A stretch of DNA of 64,000 bases from Dyella sp. M7H15-1 (GTDB lineage: Bacteria > Pseudomonadota > Gammaproteobacteria > Xanthomonadales > Rhodanobacteraceae), in assembly GCF_004114615.1 (NCBI RefSeq), contig NZ_CP035300.1:2790001-2854000 (forward strand), written 5' to 3'. Below, in pieces: positions 12,286-20,513 of this stretch. The first letter of the stretch is position 1. Each line of letters opens with the position of its first letter. A model generated the notes under the pieces. The model was given only the letters and a program-made list of their open reading frames with translations, did not search any database and was not told where the DNA came from. Position numbers and translations under genes: made by a program.

Positions 12286-12524
12286 GTTCTACTCCCGACG
12301 TGAAATAACAAAAGGGGACGTGCTGTGTCCCGGCGTAGCCCGTGCACCCATTGTCTGCTTGCATTTCTGGATGTTCAGCGTAAAGGCAAAAACGGGTATC
12401 AAGCCGGACTTTGACGAAAGTCTGAAAGACTGTGGCTCCCTGCTGGACGGCGCTGTCTTGGCGGCGCGATTGACATCACCCGGTGCGTACGAGCCCAATT
12501 GAAAAGCATCGCCTTGCGTTCACT
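12286..12524. other. Intergenic stretch between chaperone 2 and the pilin pseudogene
   Basis: This 239-base gap on the fimbrial strand has short open frames but none with a recognisable product or good initiation signals. It is consistent with decayed fimbrial sequence next to the pseudogene. Confidence 0.5.
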
Positions 12525-12771
12525 TCATTTATAGTCGACTGTGACCGTAACGGTGGTGTTAACCGAACCGGCTGTCACGGTGGGTGCCGTTTGGATATAA
12601 CGGGCCGCGAAAGTGTACATGCCACTTGCGACCTGCGACCTGCGGCGCAAAATTAATGGGCGTATTGCTATTGGGGATGGCTTGCGAGCCGTTTGACTGC
12701 CATAGCTCCAATGCCACACCTGTAGTGGTCCCCTGATTGGCAAACGCGCTGCCATATGGTGCCGTTCCTTA
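12525..12771 (-). pseudogene. Fimbrial subunit remnant (3' end only, frameshifted)
   Basis: On the minus strand this encodes the conserved pilin C-terminus GMYTFAARYIQTAPTVTAGS...TVTVDYK, closely matching the end of the adhesin gene at 14613-15587. A 7-base tandem duplication (GCGACCT at 12628-12634 and 12635-12641) is absent from the intact homologue and breaks the frame. Upstream of it the other frame still reads like the homologous NGSQAIPNSNTPINF region. Similarity ends near 12771, so the N-terminal portion is lost. It is evidently a dead copy of the adhesin/pilin family. Confidence 0.85.
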
Positions 12772-12861
12772 CAAAGCATTCAGTCATATACATCTGGATG
12801 CAAAATATTAAAGCAGGTCTTGATGTCAAAACCGAATATTGAATTGGATTTGAAAAAAGCT

Positions 12862-13416
12862 TCAGTTGTAAGAAAGCATCACCGTGACGGTGCCGTTGGC
12901 CGGGCCAGGTGTCACAGCAGCCTTGGTCTGCATATAGCGCGCGCGCATGGGATACGTGCCGCCGATAGCCTCCGGCGTCCAGGTGATCAATTGTGCGGTG
13001 CTGTTTGGAATGACGATGGTGTTGGCCGCATCCAGGCCCTGCAACTGGATGCCCAAGCCCGTTGCTCCGCCCGGTGCCACCGCAAACACATTTGCATTAT
13101 CCGTATCGGCGGTGCCGTCGAACCCCATGTGCAGCGTCACGATGTCGGCCGCGCACCCCTGCGAGGTGATGGCGAAATTGACCCATTGGGTAGGCGCTCC
13201 AGGCGTATTGAATTCGCCCAGATTATGGGCGCCTAAATTCACGGGATCCGTCGATATGGCACAGGAACCACCCGAAATGCTGCCTGTCACCTCAATGTTG
13301 GCGTCCTGTGCCATCACTATGCCTTCTGCAAGCATTAGCCACCCACCAACGAGGCAAATAGCCATTGCTTTATGCCGCCTCTGCCAAGACATCCTTGATT
13401 CTGAAGTGCTTCTCAT
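12862..13416 (-). CDS. Fimbrial pilin-like subunit
   Basis: This 184-residue pilin-domain protein has a signal peptide (AICLVGGWLMLAEGIVMAQ) and the typical N-terminal region ANIEVTGSISGGSCAIS with the first cysteine of the pilin disulphide; the second cysteine is in TSQGCAADI. The C-terminus ends RARYMQTKAAVTPGPANG...TVMLSYN, the donor-strand/usher-chaperone interaction motif shared by the other subunits here. Start choice between 13416 and the in-frame ATG at 13392 is uncertain because neither has a strong ribosome-binding site. It lies 10 bases downstream of the next subunit gene. Confidence 0.85.
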   Translation of the reverse strand: MRSTSESRMSWQRRHKAMAICLVGGWLMLAEGIVMAQDANIEVTGSISGGSCAISTDPVNLGAHNLGEFNTPGAPTQWVNFAITSQGCAADIVTLHMGFDGTADTDNANVFAVAPGGATGLGIQLQGLDAANTIVIPNSTAQLITWTPEAIGGTYPMRARYMQTKAAVTPGPANGTVTVMLSYN

Positions 13417-13426
13417 GTTCGGGCCA

Positions 13427-13957
13427 TCAGGTATATGTAATCAAGACGGTAATTGTCGCGTTACCGGGACCAGTCGTAATGGCGTCGGTCGTTTGTACGT
13501 AACGTGCGGCGAATGAATAGCCTTGACCTGCCGGAGCAGGTGTAAACGTAACAGGCCTGCTCGTATCGTTCGGTACCGCGCACTCACCAGAGGCACTCCC
13601 GCCGCTCTTGCACACTTCAATACCAACGCCCTCCGCACCACCGGTCGCCTTGAATAAACTTGAGTCGTTGGCGTCAGCCGTTCCACTGAAGGTCATTGAT
13701 ACCAGGGATGCATCACAGCCGGCCGAAACTAGCTGTACATTCGGCGACCAAGGCGATGTGCTGCCAATGCCGGTAAATGTCGATTTATCCACATTGCCAA
13801 TGGGAAGGGTGATACTGGAGGTTTGCAGGGAACACGTCGAGCCGGTAATCGTACCGGTTACATGGATGGTTGCATTTTCTGCCCACACTGCGTTCGGTGC
13901 GATGCAGGCAGCGATCAGCAGGCTTGGAAAGAGAGCTTTTATTGTTGAACGTTGCAT
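13427..13957 (-). CDS. Fimbrial pilin-like subunit (tandem paralogue A)
   Basis: This 176-residue subunit has a signal peptide ending NAVWA. The mature start is ENATIHVTGTITGSTCSLQ, with a cysteine pair (STCSLQ and SAGCDAS) plus a second pair (EVCKSGGSASGECAVP). The C-terminus is FAARYVQTTDAITTGPGNAT...ITYT. It is nearly the same length as the neighbour at 14070-14600 and largely identical, so the two are tandem duplicates. Both are probably minor tip or adaptor subunits of the fimbria. Confidence 0.88.
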   Translation of the reverse strand: MQRSTIKALFPSLLIAACIAPNAVWAENATIHVTGTITGSTCSLQTSSITLPIGNVDKSTFTGIGSTSPWSPNVQLVSAGCDASLVSMTFSGTADANDSSLFKATGGAEGVGIEVCKSGGSASGECAVPNDTSRPVTFTPAPAGQGYSFAARYVQTTDAITTGPGNATITVLITYT

Positions 13958-14069
13958 GATGTTTTCCTTATCTGCAATAGAGGGTAGTTGAGGTGGGAGC
14001 TTTACCGGTTGTTACCGTGAGTCTGCTTTTGAGCACAGGCTTTCCATTCCGGTGTTAATGCTCGGATCG

Positions 14070-14600
14070 TCAGGTGTAGGTGATCACTACGGTAATCGTT
14101 GCGTTACCCGGCCCAGCGGCAATGGTTCCGGCCGTCTGAACATAACGTGCGGCGAATGAATAGCCTTGACCTGCCGGAGCAGGCGTAAACGTAACGGGCC
14201 TGCTCGTATCGTTCGGCACCGCGCACTCGCCAGCGGCACTACCGCCGGTCTTGCACACTTCAATACCAATGCCCGCCGCACCACCGGTCACGGTAAATAA
14301 ACTTGAGTTGTTGGCATCGGCTGTTCCGCTGAAGGTCATCGATACCAGGGAGGCATTACAGCCGGCCGAAACTAGCTGTACATTCGGCGACCAAGGTGAA
14401 CTACTGCCAATGCCGGTAAATGTCGATTTGTCCACGGTGCCGATGGGGATGGTGATGTCGGACGTTTGCAGCGAACAGGTTGGCCCGCTGATCGTGCCAA
14501 TAAAGTTTATCTGTGCGTTCTCCGCCCAGACCGCGTTCGACGCAAGACAAGTAGCAAGCAAAAAGCCAGGCAAGAGGACTTTGTTGGCCGATGGACGCAT
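14070..14600 (-). CDS. Fimbrial pilin-like subunit (tandem paralogue B)
   Basis: This 176-residue pilin is paralogous to the 13427-13957 gene. It has a signal peptide ending SNAVWA, mature ENAQINFIGTISGPTCSLQ, the same disulphide spacing, the shared central block STSPWSPNVQLVSAGC (here SSSPWSPNVQ...) and the same C-terminal FAARYVQT motif. Twelve bases separate it from the adhesin gene upstream. Differences cluster in the N-terminal strand region and at scattered positions, consistent with duplication followed by divergence. Confidence 0.88.
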   Translation of the reverse strand: MRPSANKVLLPGFLLATCLASNAVWAENAQINFIGTISGPTCSLQTSDITIPIGTVDKSTFTGIGSSSPWSPNVQLVSAGCNASLVSMTFSGTADANNSSLFTVTGGAAGIGIEVCKTGGSAAGECAVPNDTSRPVTFTPAPAGQGYSFAARYVQTAGTIAAGPGNATITVVITYT

Positions 14601-14612
14601 GAGGTTTGTCCC

Positions 14613-15587
14613 TTATTTGTAGTTGACCGTGACCGTCACGGTGGCGTTGACCGAGCCGGCTGTCACAGTCGATGCCGTCTGGATATAGCGCGCCTGGAAC
14701 GTGTACCTTCCACCTGCGCCCTGCGGCGTAAAATTGATGGGCGTGCTGCTGTTGGGGATGGCTTGCGAGCCGACTGCCTGCCATAGCTCCAGCGCCACGC
14801 CCGTGGCGGTGCCTGCGTTGGCAAAAGCGTTGCTGTACGGAGCCCCCGCAGCGGTTCCTGCGAAGGTCATGGAGACGGTGCTGGCATTGCAGCCACCCGA
14901 GACAAGGGATTGGTTGGCTACCCACTCCTGATGACTGCCTGGGCCGCCAGTAAAGGCGGTCGTCAACACGGAGCCCATGTTGAAGGTGGCGCTGGAGGTG
15001 GAAAGTGAGCAAGTCGGCGCGGCAGGTTGAACCGTCACTCCACTTACAGACAACCTCAGGCCATACCAGTCGTCCGGCCCTCCACCACCACCTGTGCCAC
15101 ACCCGGAACAGTTGTAGTAGTAATTGATGGGATTGAGCGTCGAAGTGGACGTAACCGAACCGGTTTTAATCAGTTCCAATTGCATCGATGCGGTGTAAAA
15201 TTCTTGGGGGAACCTAAGTTGCTGAGTGCCGCTGCCATTGACCTGCGCACTTCCGTAAGTGACGCGCAAGCCCACACCTGGGACATTTGTATTCCAGGTA
15301 CCACCATTGGCGATAGCGCCGCTTACATACCAACCCACAGTACAGTTAGCGAAAAGATTATGTGCTGCACTAACAAAAGTGCCGAAGTTATTATTTGGAC
15401 TTCCGACTAGTGTGGCAAGGACAGTTCCGTTCGCTGAGGCGCTATCCACGATAATCGGATCGGGCCACGACGAATTTTGGACCCATCCGGGATTTACCAT
15501 GATGCAGCCGTTAAACTGGGCAAGTACTCCTTTACTCGCTAAGAGCGATAAAAGAAGTGTTGCTGAAATAATGAATATTTTTAACAT
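14613..15587 (-). CDS. Two-domain fimbrial tip adhesin
   Basis: This 324-residue secreted protein has a signal peptide (IFIISATLLLSLLASKGVLA). An N-terminal domain of about 170 residues is rich in aromatic residues, Asn and Gly, with a CSGCGTGGGGG linker. A C-terminal pilin domain follows (APTCSLSTSSATFNMGSV ... RYTFQARYIQT...TVNYK). This layout, a receptor-binding domain followed by a pilin domain, is that of chaperone-usher tip adhesins. Its position directly after the usher supports the role. The first half is visibly less GC-rich than the neighbours, suggesting exchange of the binding domain. The ligand cannot be predicted. Confidence 0.8.
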   Translation of the reverse strand: MLKIFIISATLLLSLLASKGVLAQFNGCIMVNPGWVQNSSWPDPIIVDSASANGTVLATLVGSPNNNFGTFVSAAHNLFANCTVGWYVSGAIANGGTWNTNVPGVGLRVTYGSAQVNGSGTQQLRFPQEFYTASMQLELIKTGSVTSTSTLNPINYYYNCSGCGTGGGGGPDDWYGLRLSVSGVTVQPAAPTCSLSTSSATFNMGSVLTTAFTGGPGSHQEWVANQSLVSGGCNASTVSMTFAGTAAGAPYSNAFANAGTATGVALELWQAVGSQAIPNSSTPINFTPQGAGGRYTFQARYIQTASTVTAGSVNATVTVTVNYK

Positions 15588-15662
15588 ATTAACCTCTCAC
15601 TAAGAGATTTATTTAATGAAAATATTATTCGAATGAAAAACATTCCAATGTTTTTGAGTCGT

Positions 15663-18473
15663 TCATTGGCCACCTCTCACAGGGACATTTGGGAGATTCT
15701 CCCAATCGTTCATATCGGCTTTCGATTTCTGTGACTCGCGCGACTCAATCGGGTTCGATGCCTTCGGCTGCATCACTTCAGGTAACAAAGTTGCTGTAAC
15801 GTTGACCTTGCAACGGGCTTGCACTGTTTGCAGCTCAGCCTGTTGCCCCTTCTTCGCTTCGGGCAATTGCACATTGATCTGGCACGAATCGGTGGTTTCC
15901 TCGCCCCATTTCACCGTCAACACACCTGAATCCGGCAAGTCACGAATGAACAAGCGGCTGCCTTGACCGGCCACGCCCACGCTGTTGCCTTGCGCATCGA
16001 ATACTTCGGCGCCAAAGGGTACGGGGCGGCCGTCTGGAAGGGTCGTTTCGACCATGACGGCACGACCATGCGTGGTGTCGTATTTCAGTTTGACGACAGA
16101 GCCTGCGCGCGGAGCCACGTTGGCTGTGGTGGATTTCAGTTCCAGGCTGGCGTCGGCACCCTTGGGATCGAGCGCGACCGTATTGAGCTGATAGGGCATC
16201 AGGTTGGGCACGATCGCGTAGCCGCTCCCATTCACCTTGGCGCCTTGACTGTTGGATACGGTAGCGCCCGCTGCGTTGGGTGCATCGACGAGGCCGATGG
16301 TGTCGCCGGTAGGCGGCCCAAAGGTGACGCCGCCACGGTGCACCACGACACTGCCTGTAGCACCTCCGTTGAATTGTTGGTAGCCACCACCTTGGCTGTA
16401 GCCACCCGCCAACTGTGCTAGTGGACTGCGATACTGTGCGTTGAGCGAGCCGCTAGTGCCGCTGCCGTCCGTTTGGCCGGCCGTTGCGCCATAAGTGAAG
16501 CGGCTGTCTGCGCCGAGGCTGCCACTCACTGTTGCCTGACTGCTGCTGCCGCCGTCCCTGTCGCGATTGACCATGGCGGTGAGCTGTGGCGCGCGATCGC
16601 TGCGTCCCAACGGCACGCTGACGGTGAAGAGAATTTGCGTATCGCGGCGTCCCGGAATCGAGGCAACATTGTAGCCGCTCGGCAGTCCGGGAATTTGGTC
16701 AAGCGATGCGTTGCCCGGCACGAATTGCTGGCTATCGCTTTGCAGCACACGTTGGGCGGTAAAGCTGTAATTGAATGATTTCCAGTGATTGCCGTATCCC
16801 GCTGAGAAGTTCACCTGGCGACCGGCGCCGCCCCAGTAGTTGAGCATCGAACCCTGGAGGAACAACTGGCCGAAGGTATCGCCCAACGATTGGTTGATGT
16901 TTACGTCAAGGCGGCTGCGCTGGCGCCATACATCACTGTAGGGATAGCCGCGCGCCCAGGCATCGCGCAGCGCCACGGCGTCGGCCAAGCCGACATAGCC
17001 TTTGGTGGAATACCTGTACGCGGCCACCGAGAAGTTGGTGCCGGTGTCGACGAGGTTTTTGTTGTACCCGACCCTTAAGCTTTGGCCGTTGGTGGTGCCT
17101 TGGTTCGGCGCCTGATGGGTGGCGTGCGTGATGTCGAGCGAAAAGGCGCCCACCGAGGTGTTAAGCGCGGCACCCGCGAGCATCGCGCCGTAGCCATTGG
17201 CGAAGGTGGCGCCCGCGTAGCCCGTGATGAGATTGCTGATGCCGCGCTGATAGGTGCCTTGCACGATGTATGGTGTGTCGAGCAGATTCAGTTGCTCAAC
17301 CTTGCCGGCGGTGATGCTCCATCGGCTTTGTCCCGGGCGGAGCAGTTGCGTGACGGCGGAGAACGGCACGGTAAAGCGCTGTACGCGTCCATCGGCTTCG
17401 GTGACTTCGACATCCAGGTCACCGCCGTAGCCGGTGGGATAAAGGTCTTCGATAACGAACGGACCCGGTGCGACGTTGGCATCGTAGATGATGTAGCCGT
17501 GCTGGCGGACAACCACGTGCGCATTGGTCTGGGCGATACCACGCACGATCGGCGCATAGCCGCGCATGGACTGGGGCAGCATACGATCGTCGCTGTACAG
17601 GCGTGCTCCACGTACACGAACGCTGTCGAACATGTCGCCCGGCGTGAAGGTGTCGCCGGCAACCAGTTGCGCCTGCAGCACGGGGATGTCGTGTTGCAGA
17701 TAGGTAGCGGTATTCTGATAATGCGTGCCGCCACGCTGCGTCCAGCTCAAGGAGCCGAGTGTGTTGAGATGCCACGAGCCCAGGCTTGCCGAGGCATTGA
17801 GGCCAACGTAGCCACTGGTCTGGCTCTGTCCCCTGGTGGTATAGCGATACACGTTGGAGGAGTAATTAAGAACCCCGGCGTTGATGCCCGCATCCCACTG
17901 CGAGGGATCGACATAGCCGCGCGCAGCCTGATTGGTGTAGATCTGTGGCACGGACAAGGATAGTTCCTGCGTGCCCATGTCAAAATCGGCCGTGGCGCCG
18001 GGTATGTAGTCGCCGATCGGGCCACAGAATTTCCCTTCCGGTATCTTCTTGAGGGAGGGGTTTTCCTTTTGCGTAAGCACCTTTTTCAGGTCCACGCCGA
18101 TACGGATCAACAGGGCCGGGTCGTAGCAGGGCGCCGCGCTGTCTTTCCCCGGAACGCTGACGAACACCAGGTCGGTACGCGCTTGCCATGTTTTGTTGAG
18201 ACGTATGTCGGCGCGATACGTTCCGGGCAATACGACGTTGCCCTTTTCGAAGCGCGACAGGTCCACCTTCGGTGCCATGCCGGTTGGAAAGAAGGAGTTG
18301 TCGAAGCTCACCGGGTCCGCTGCACTCGGTGCTGCTGGATCAGCGGGTGATGCGGGAGCCGCTGCGTAAGCCGATGACGCCAATGCATTCAAAAGCAACG
18401 CAGGCAGCAAACGTCGCTGCAAGCCGACATCTTTATGGGCAATCGATAGGTTGGCGATTGCGTTGGCTTGCAT
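15663..18473 (-). CDS. Fimbrial outer-membrane usher (FimD/PapC family)
   Basis: This 936-residue usher assembles and secretes pilins through a 24-strand beta-barrel. The signal peptide ends near SSAYA. The N-terminal chaperone-binding domain contains FDNSFFPTG, VDLSRFEKGN and YRADIRLN, with CYDPALLIRIGVDL. The barrel follows with typical YTTRGQSQTSGYVGL, PGPFVIEDLYPTGYGGDLDVEVTEADG and FSAVTQLLRPGQ, then the carboxy domains with GADASLELKSTTANVAPRAG. The start at 18473 has AGGAG seven bases upstream; a longer frame reaches 18563. About 40 polar residues extend beyond the last conserved strand, which is unusual. Confidence 0.93.
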   Translation of the reverse strand: MQANAIANLSIAHKDVGLQRRLLPALLLNALASSAYAAAPASPADPAAPSAADPVSFDNSFFPTGMAPKVDLSRFEKGNVVLPGTYRADIRLNKTWQARTDLVFVSVPGKDSAAPCYDPALLIRIGVDLKKVLTQKENPSLKKIPEGKFCGPIGDYIPGATADFDMGTQELSLSVPQIYTNQAARGYVDPSQWDAGINAGVLNYSSNVYRYTTRGQSQTSGYVGLNASASLGSWHLNTLGSLSWTQRGGTHYQNTATYLQHDIPVLQAQLVAGDTFTPGDMFDSVRVRGARLYSDDRMLPQSMRGYAPIVRGIAQTNAHVVVRQHGYIIYDANVAPGPFVIEDLYPTGYGGDLDVEVTEADGRVQRFTVPFSAVTQLLRPGQSRWSITAGKVEQLNLLDTPYIVQGTYQRGISNLITGYAGATFANGYGAMLAGAALNTSVGAFSLDITHATHQAPNQGTTNGQSLRVGYNKNLVDTGTNFSVAAYRYSTKGYVGLADAVALRDAWARGYPYSDVWRQRSRLDVNINQSLGDTFGQLFLQGSMLNYWGGAGRQVNFSAGYGNHWKSFNYSFTAQRVLQSDSQQFVPGNASLDQIPGLPSGYNVASIPGRRDTQILFTVSVPLGRSDRAPQLTAMVNRDRDGGSSSQATVSGSLGADSRFTYGATAGQTDGSGTSGSLNAQYRSPLAQLAGGYSQGGGYQQFNGGATGSVVVHRGGVTFGPPTGDTIGLVDAPNAAGATVSNSQGAKVNGSGYAIVPNLMPYQLNTVALDPKGADASLELKSTTANVAPRAGSVVKLKYDTTHGRAVMVETTLPDGRPVPFGAEVFDAQGNSVGVAGQGSRLFIRDLPDSGVLTVKWGEETTDSCQINVQLPEAKKGQQAELQTVQARCKVNVTATLLPEVMQPKASNPIESRESQKSKADMNDWENLPNVPVRGGQ

Positions 18474-18566
18474 AAAAACGCTCCTGATATGGCCAGCACT
18501 CCGCTGACCACCTGTTAAAATCTGATTTTTTGGGCGAGATGGGGAATGCGTTAAAGCAAGCAATAC

Positions 18567-19319
18567 TTAGGGCGCCAGCGGTTGCACTATCGTGCTGACA
18601 GCGCCGTAGTCGCTGATGACATTGAACTGCGCTTTCACCTCGCCACCTGTAGGCCGGCTGGTGAGTTCCTTGATCGGAAATATCGCTGTGCTACCCGGTG
18701 CCACCATGCCACCGCCGCGTGTCCGAACGCTGCGCTCGCCGACGCTCAAGCCCACTTCAGCGAAGTTGACGTAGTACGGCGTCGGGTTGATAGCTTGCAG
18801 TGCAACGCCCTTGCCATCCTCGCCATCGACCAGCTTCCAGGTGAGCTTATGTGCAGCACTCGCAGCATTCCCAGGCAGGCCGGCGGGACGAAAGAGCACT
18901 TTGATACGGGTACGGAAGGCAAACTCCAGCATATTCTTGGTGCCGTCGTTCGCCGATTTCGGCGGAACCTCAAGTACATTCAGCCAGAACAGGCTTTCTT
19001 TGTCGCTGGGTAGCGGCTCTTTGCTATAGATCATGCGCACTGACGCACTCTTGTCCGCGTCCAGGCGAAACAAGGGTGGTGTGATCGTAAAGGGCACCTT
19101 GGCACTTTCTGGCGTGGACTTTTCATCACCTGCATCGAGCCACACCTGCACCAGCGAAGGCGTGTTGCCTACATTTTGAAGCCCAACGGTGACCTCACTT
19201 TCCTGAGCGGGATACACCACACGTGTACCGTTGATCACCACAGTCGCTTCGGTTCGGTTGGCCAATAGTGCCGCACAGAGAAGCAAGCCTGTCATGACAT
19301 GGCGCAATCCATTAGTCAT
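18567..19319 (-). CDS. Fimbrial periplasmic chaperone (PapD-like), copy 3
   Basis: This 250-residue PapD-like chaperone lies between the major pilin and the usher, the classical position. It has a signal peptide ending ANRTEA, then VVINGTRVVYPAQESEVTVGL, SLVQVWLDAGDEKS, PPLFRLDADKSASVRMIYS, FWLNVLEVPPKS and FAFRTRIKVLFRPAGL. Its position suggests that it serves the major pilin. It is more diverged from the two distal chaperones than they are from each other by eye. Confidence 0.92.
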   Translation of the reverse strand: MTNGLRHVMTGLLLCAALLANRTEATVVINGTRVVYPAQESEVTVGLQNVGNTPSLVQVWLDAGDEKSTPESAKVPFTITPPLFRLDADKSASVRMIYSKEPLPSDKESLFWLNVLEVPPKSANDGTKNMLEFAFRTRIKVLFRPAGLPGNAASAAHKLTWKLVDGEDGKGVALQAINPTPYYVNFAEVGLSVGERSVRTRGGGMVAPGSTAIFPIKELTSRPTGGEVKAQFNVISDYGAVSTIVQPLAP

Positions 19320-19401
19320 ACGTCACCTTTGGGGGATTGAGCACATCGATGGCGGTACTTTGACCGCCATCGATGCCAGCTAGCGTTACTGCATGGGTTG
19401 A

Positions 19402-19974
19402 TTAGTTGTAGTTCACTGCGTACACGACGCTGGTGCTGATCAGGCCCGGCGTAGCCGCGCCGCCAACCGCCAGATACTGAGCGGAGAACGGAATGGATGC
19501 CGTGTTGTTCGCAATCTCTGGCGACTGCTGGCTGTAGCTGGGATCTGCCAGATTGATCGCGCCGTTGCTATCGGTCAGCTGGATTTGCACGTTGGTGGCT
19601 TCGCCGGACAGAGCGTTCTTCAGCGCGCCCGTTGCCGCATCGATCCGCGGGCTGGAGGTCAGGAACGACATGCTAGCGACCTTGCCGTCGGTGCAGGAAC
19701 CCTGACCTGGGGCGCCGATTTGAACGGTGAAGGCCTTCGGTTCGGAGGTATCGCCAGCGGCGGCCAAGTCGGATGGCTGGGTGTTGTCGAGGGCTACACT
19801 GAAGTTGCCTTGGCCACCGTCGGTACCACTACCGCCGGTGACGGTGCAGGTGGTGTCAGCCACCGTACCCGTGAAGGTGATGGTGCCGCCGTTGGAGGAT
19901 GCAGCGCTGGCTACGCCAGCAAAGGTAATACCCATGGCGATGGCAACCGCTGAGGCAAGCTTGATGTGCTTCAT
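19402..19974 (-). CDS. Major fimbrial pilin
   Basis: This 190-residue pilin has a signal peptide (LASAVAIAMGITFAGVASA), mature start ASSNGGTITFTGTVADTTC, and paired cysteines (DTTCTVTGG and GQGSCTDG). The C-terminal strand is SIPFSAQYLAVGGAATPGLI...VYAVNYN. It is the first gene of the leftward cluster, followed by chaperone, usher and adhesin, as in type 1-like operons. Being promoter-proximal and without an extra domain, it is the probable shaft subunit. Confidence 0.9.
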   Translation of the reverse strand: MKHIKLASAVAIAMGITFAGVASAASSNGGTITFTGTVADTTCTVTGGSGTDGGQGNFSVALDNTQPSDLAAAGDTSEPKAFTVQIGAPGQGSCTDGKVASMSFLTSSPRIDAATGALKNALSGEATNVQIQLTDSNGAINLADPSYSQQSPEIANNTASIPFSAQYLAVGGAATPGLISTSVVYAVNYN

Positions 19975-20010
19975 ATGTGTCTATCCTTAAGTTAGATCTT
20001 CATTGAGAAG

Positions 20011-20061
20011 TTCGCCGATTGGCGAAGGTTCTTTGCCGTGCGCCACGTGGCGCACGGCAAA
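20011..20061. promoter_or_regulatory. Tandem palindromes upstream of the major pilin
   Basis: Two inverted repeats sit in the 5' region of the pilin gene. One is a 6-base stem TTCGCC/GGCGAA with a 4-base loop (20011-20026). The other is a perfect loopless 30-base palindrome at 20032-20061 with arms TTTGCCGTGCGCCAC and its exact complement. The larger palindrome is 57 bases from the pilin ATG, so it could be an operator, an mRNA hairpin in the leader, or an invertible or cruciform-forming site. No T-run follows on either strand that would make it a plain terminator. Confidence 0.55.
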
Positions 20062-20310
20062 GCGGGGCGGATCGAGCGCTGGCATGCGCAGATCCAGGAT
20101 TGAGTGTGTTCCGGAAGCGCTTTAGCTACTCAAGCGGGCCGGCGTACTTTTACTCGGAAAATCTTAGGCGTGACGGCGACTCGTTAGAATCGGAATAGCC
20201 CGAAATTTTGCTCAGGCATTGCCCTACGTTGCGCCTTTACCAGCGATTCAATGTGCGTGAGGCGCTAGCGATTTTTTGACAAGCGCTATTGAGGTGTCTC
20301 GCCGTGCATT

Positions 20311-20340
20311 TTGACTAATGATGCAAGCGATCCATATAGA
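20311..20340 (+). promoter_or_regulatory. Putative sigma-70 promoter for the M3 peptidase gene
   Basis: TTGACT at 20311-20316 and TATAGA at 20335-20340 are separated by 18 bases, a reasonable sigma-70 arrangement about 175 bases upstream of the peptidase ATG. This is pattern matching only. The rest of 19975-20513, apart from the palindromes, shows no gene. Confidence 0.35.
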
Positions 20341-20513
20341 AATCGTTTGAAATTGCTGCGAGTGCAGGTCGCGATGTGATAAGCAAAAGTGGGTGGGCGT
20401 CCGTTAGCCCCTATCTGAGCCCTCTAGGAGGCTTGGAACAGACAGCAATCATGGTTACAGTCATCGGTTTCACATCCACGCCCAGGAACGGGCGTCTCAC
20501 CGGGAAACCGCTC

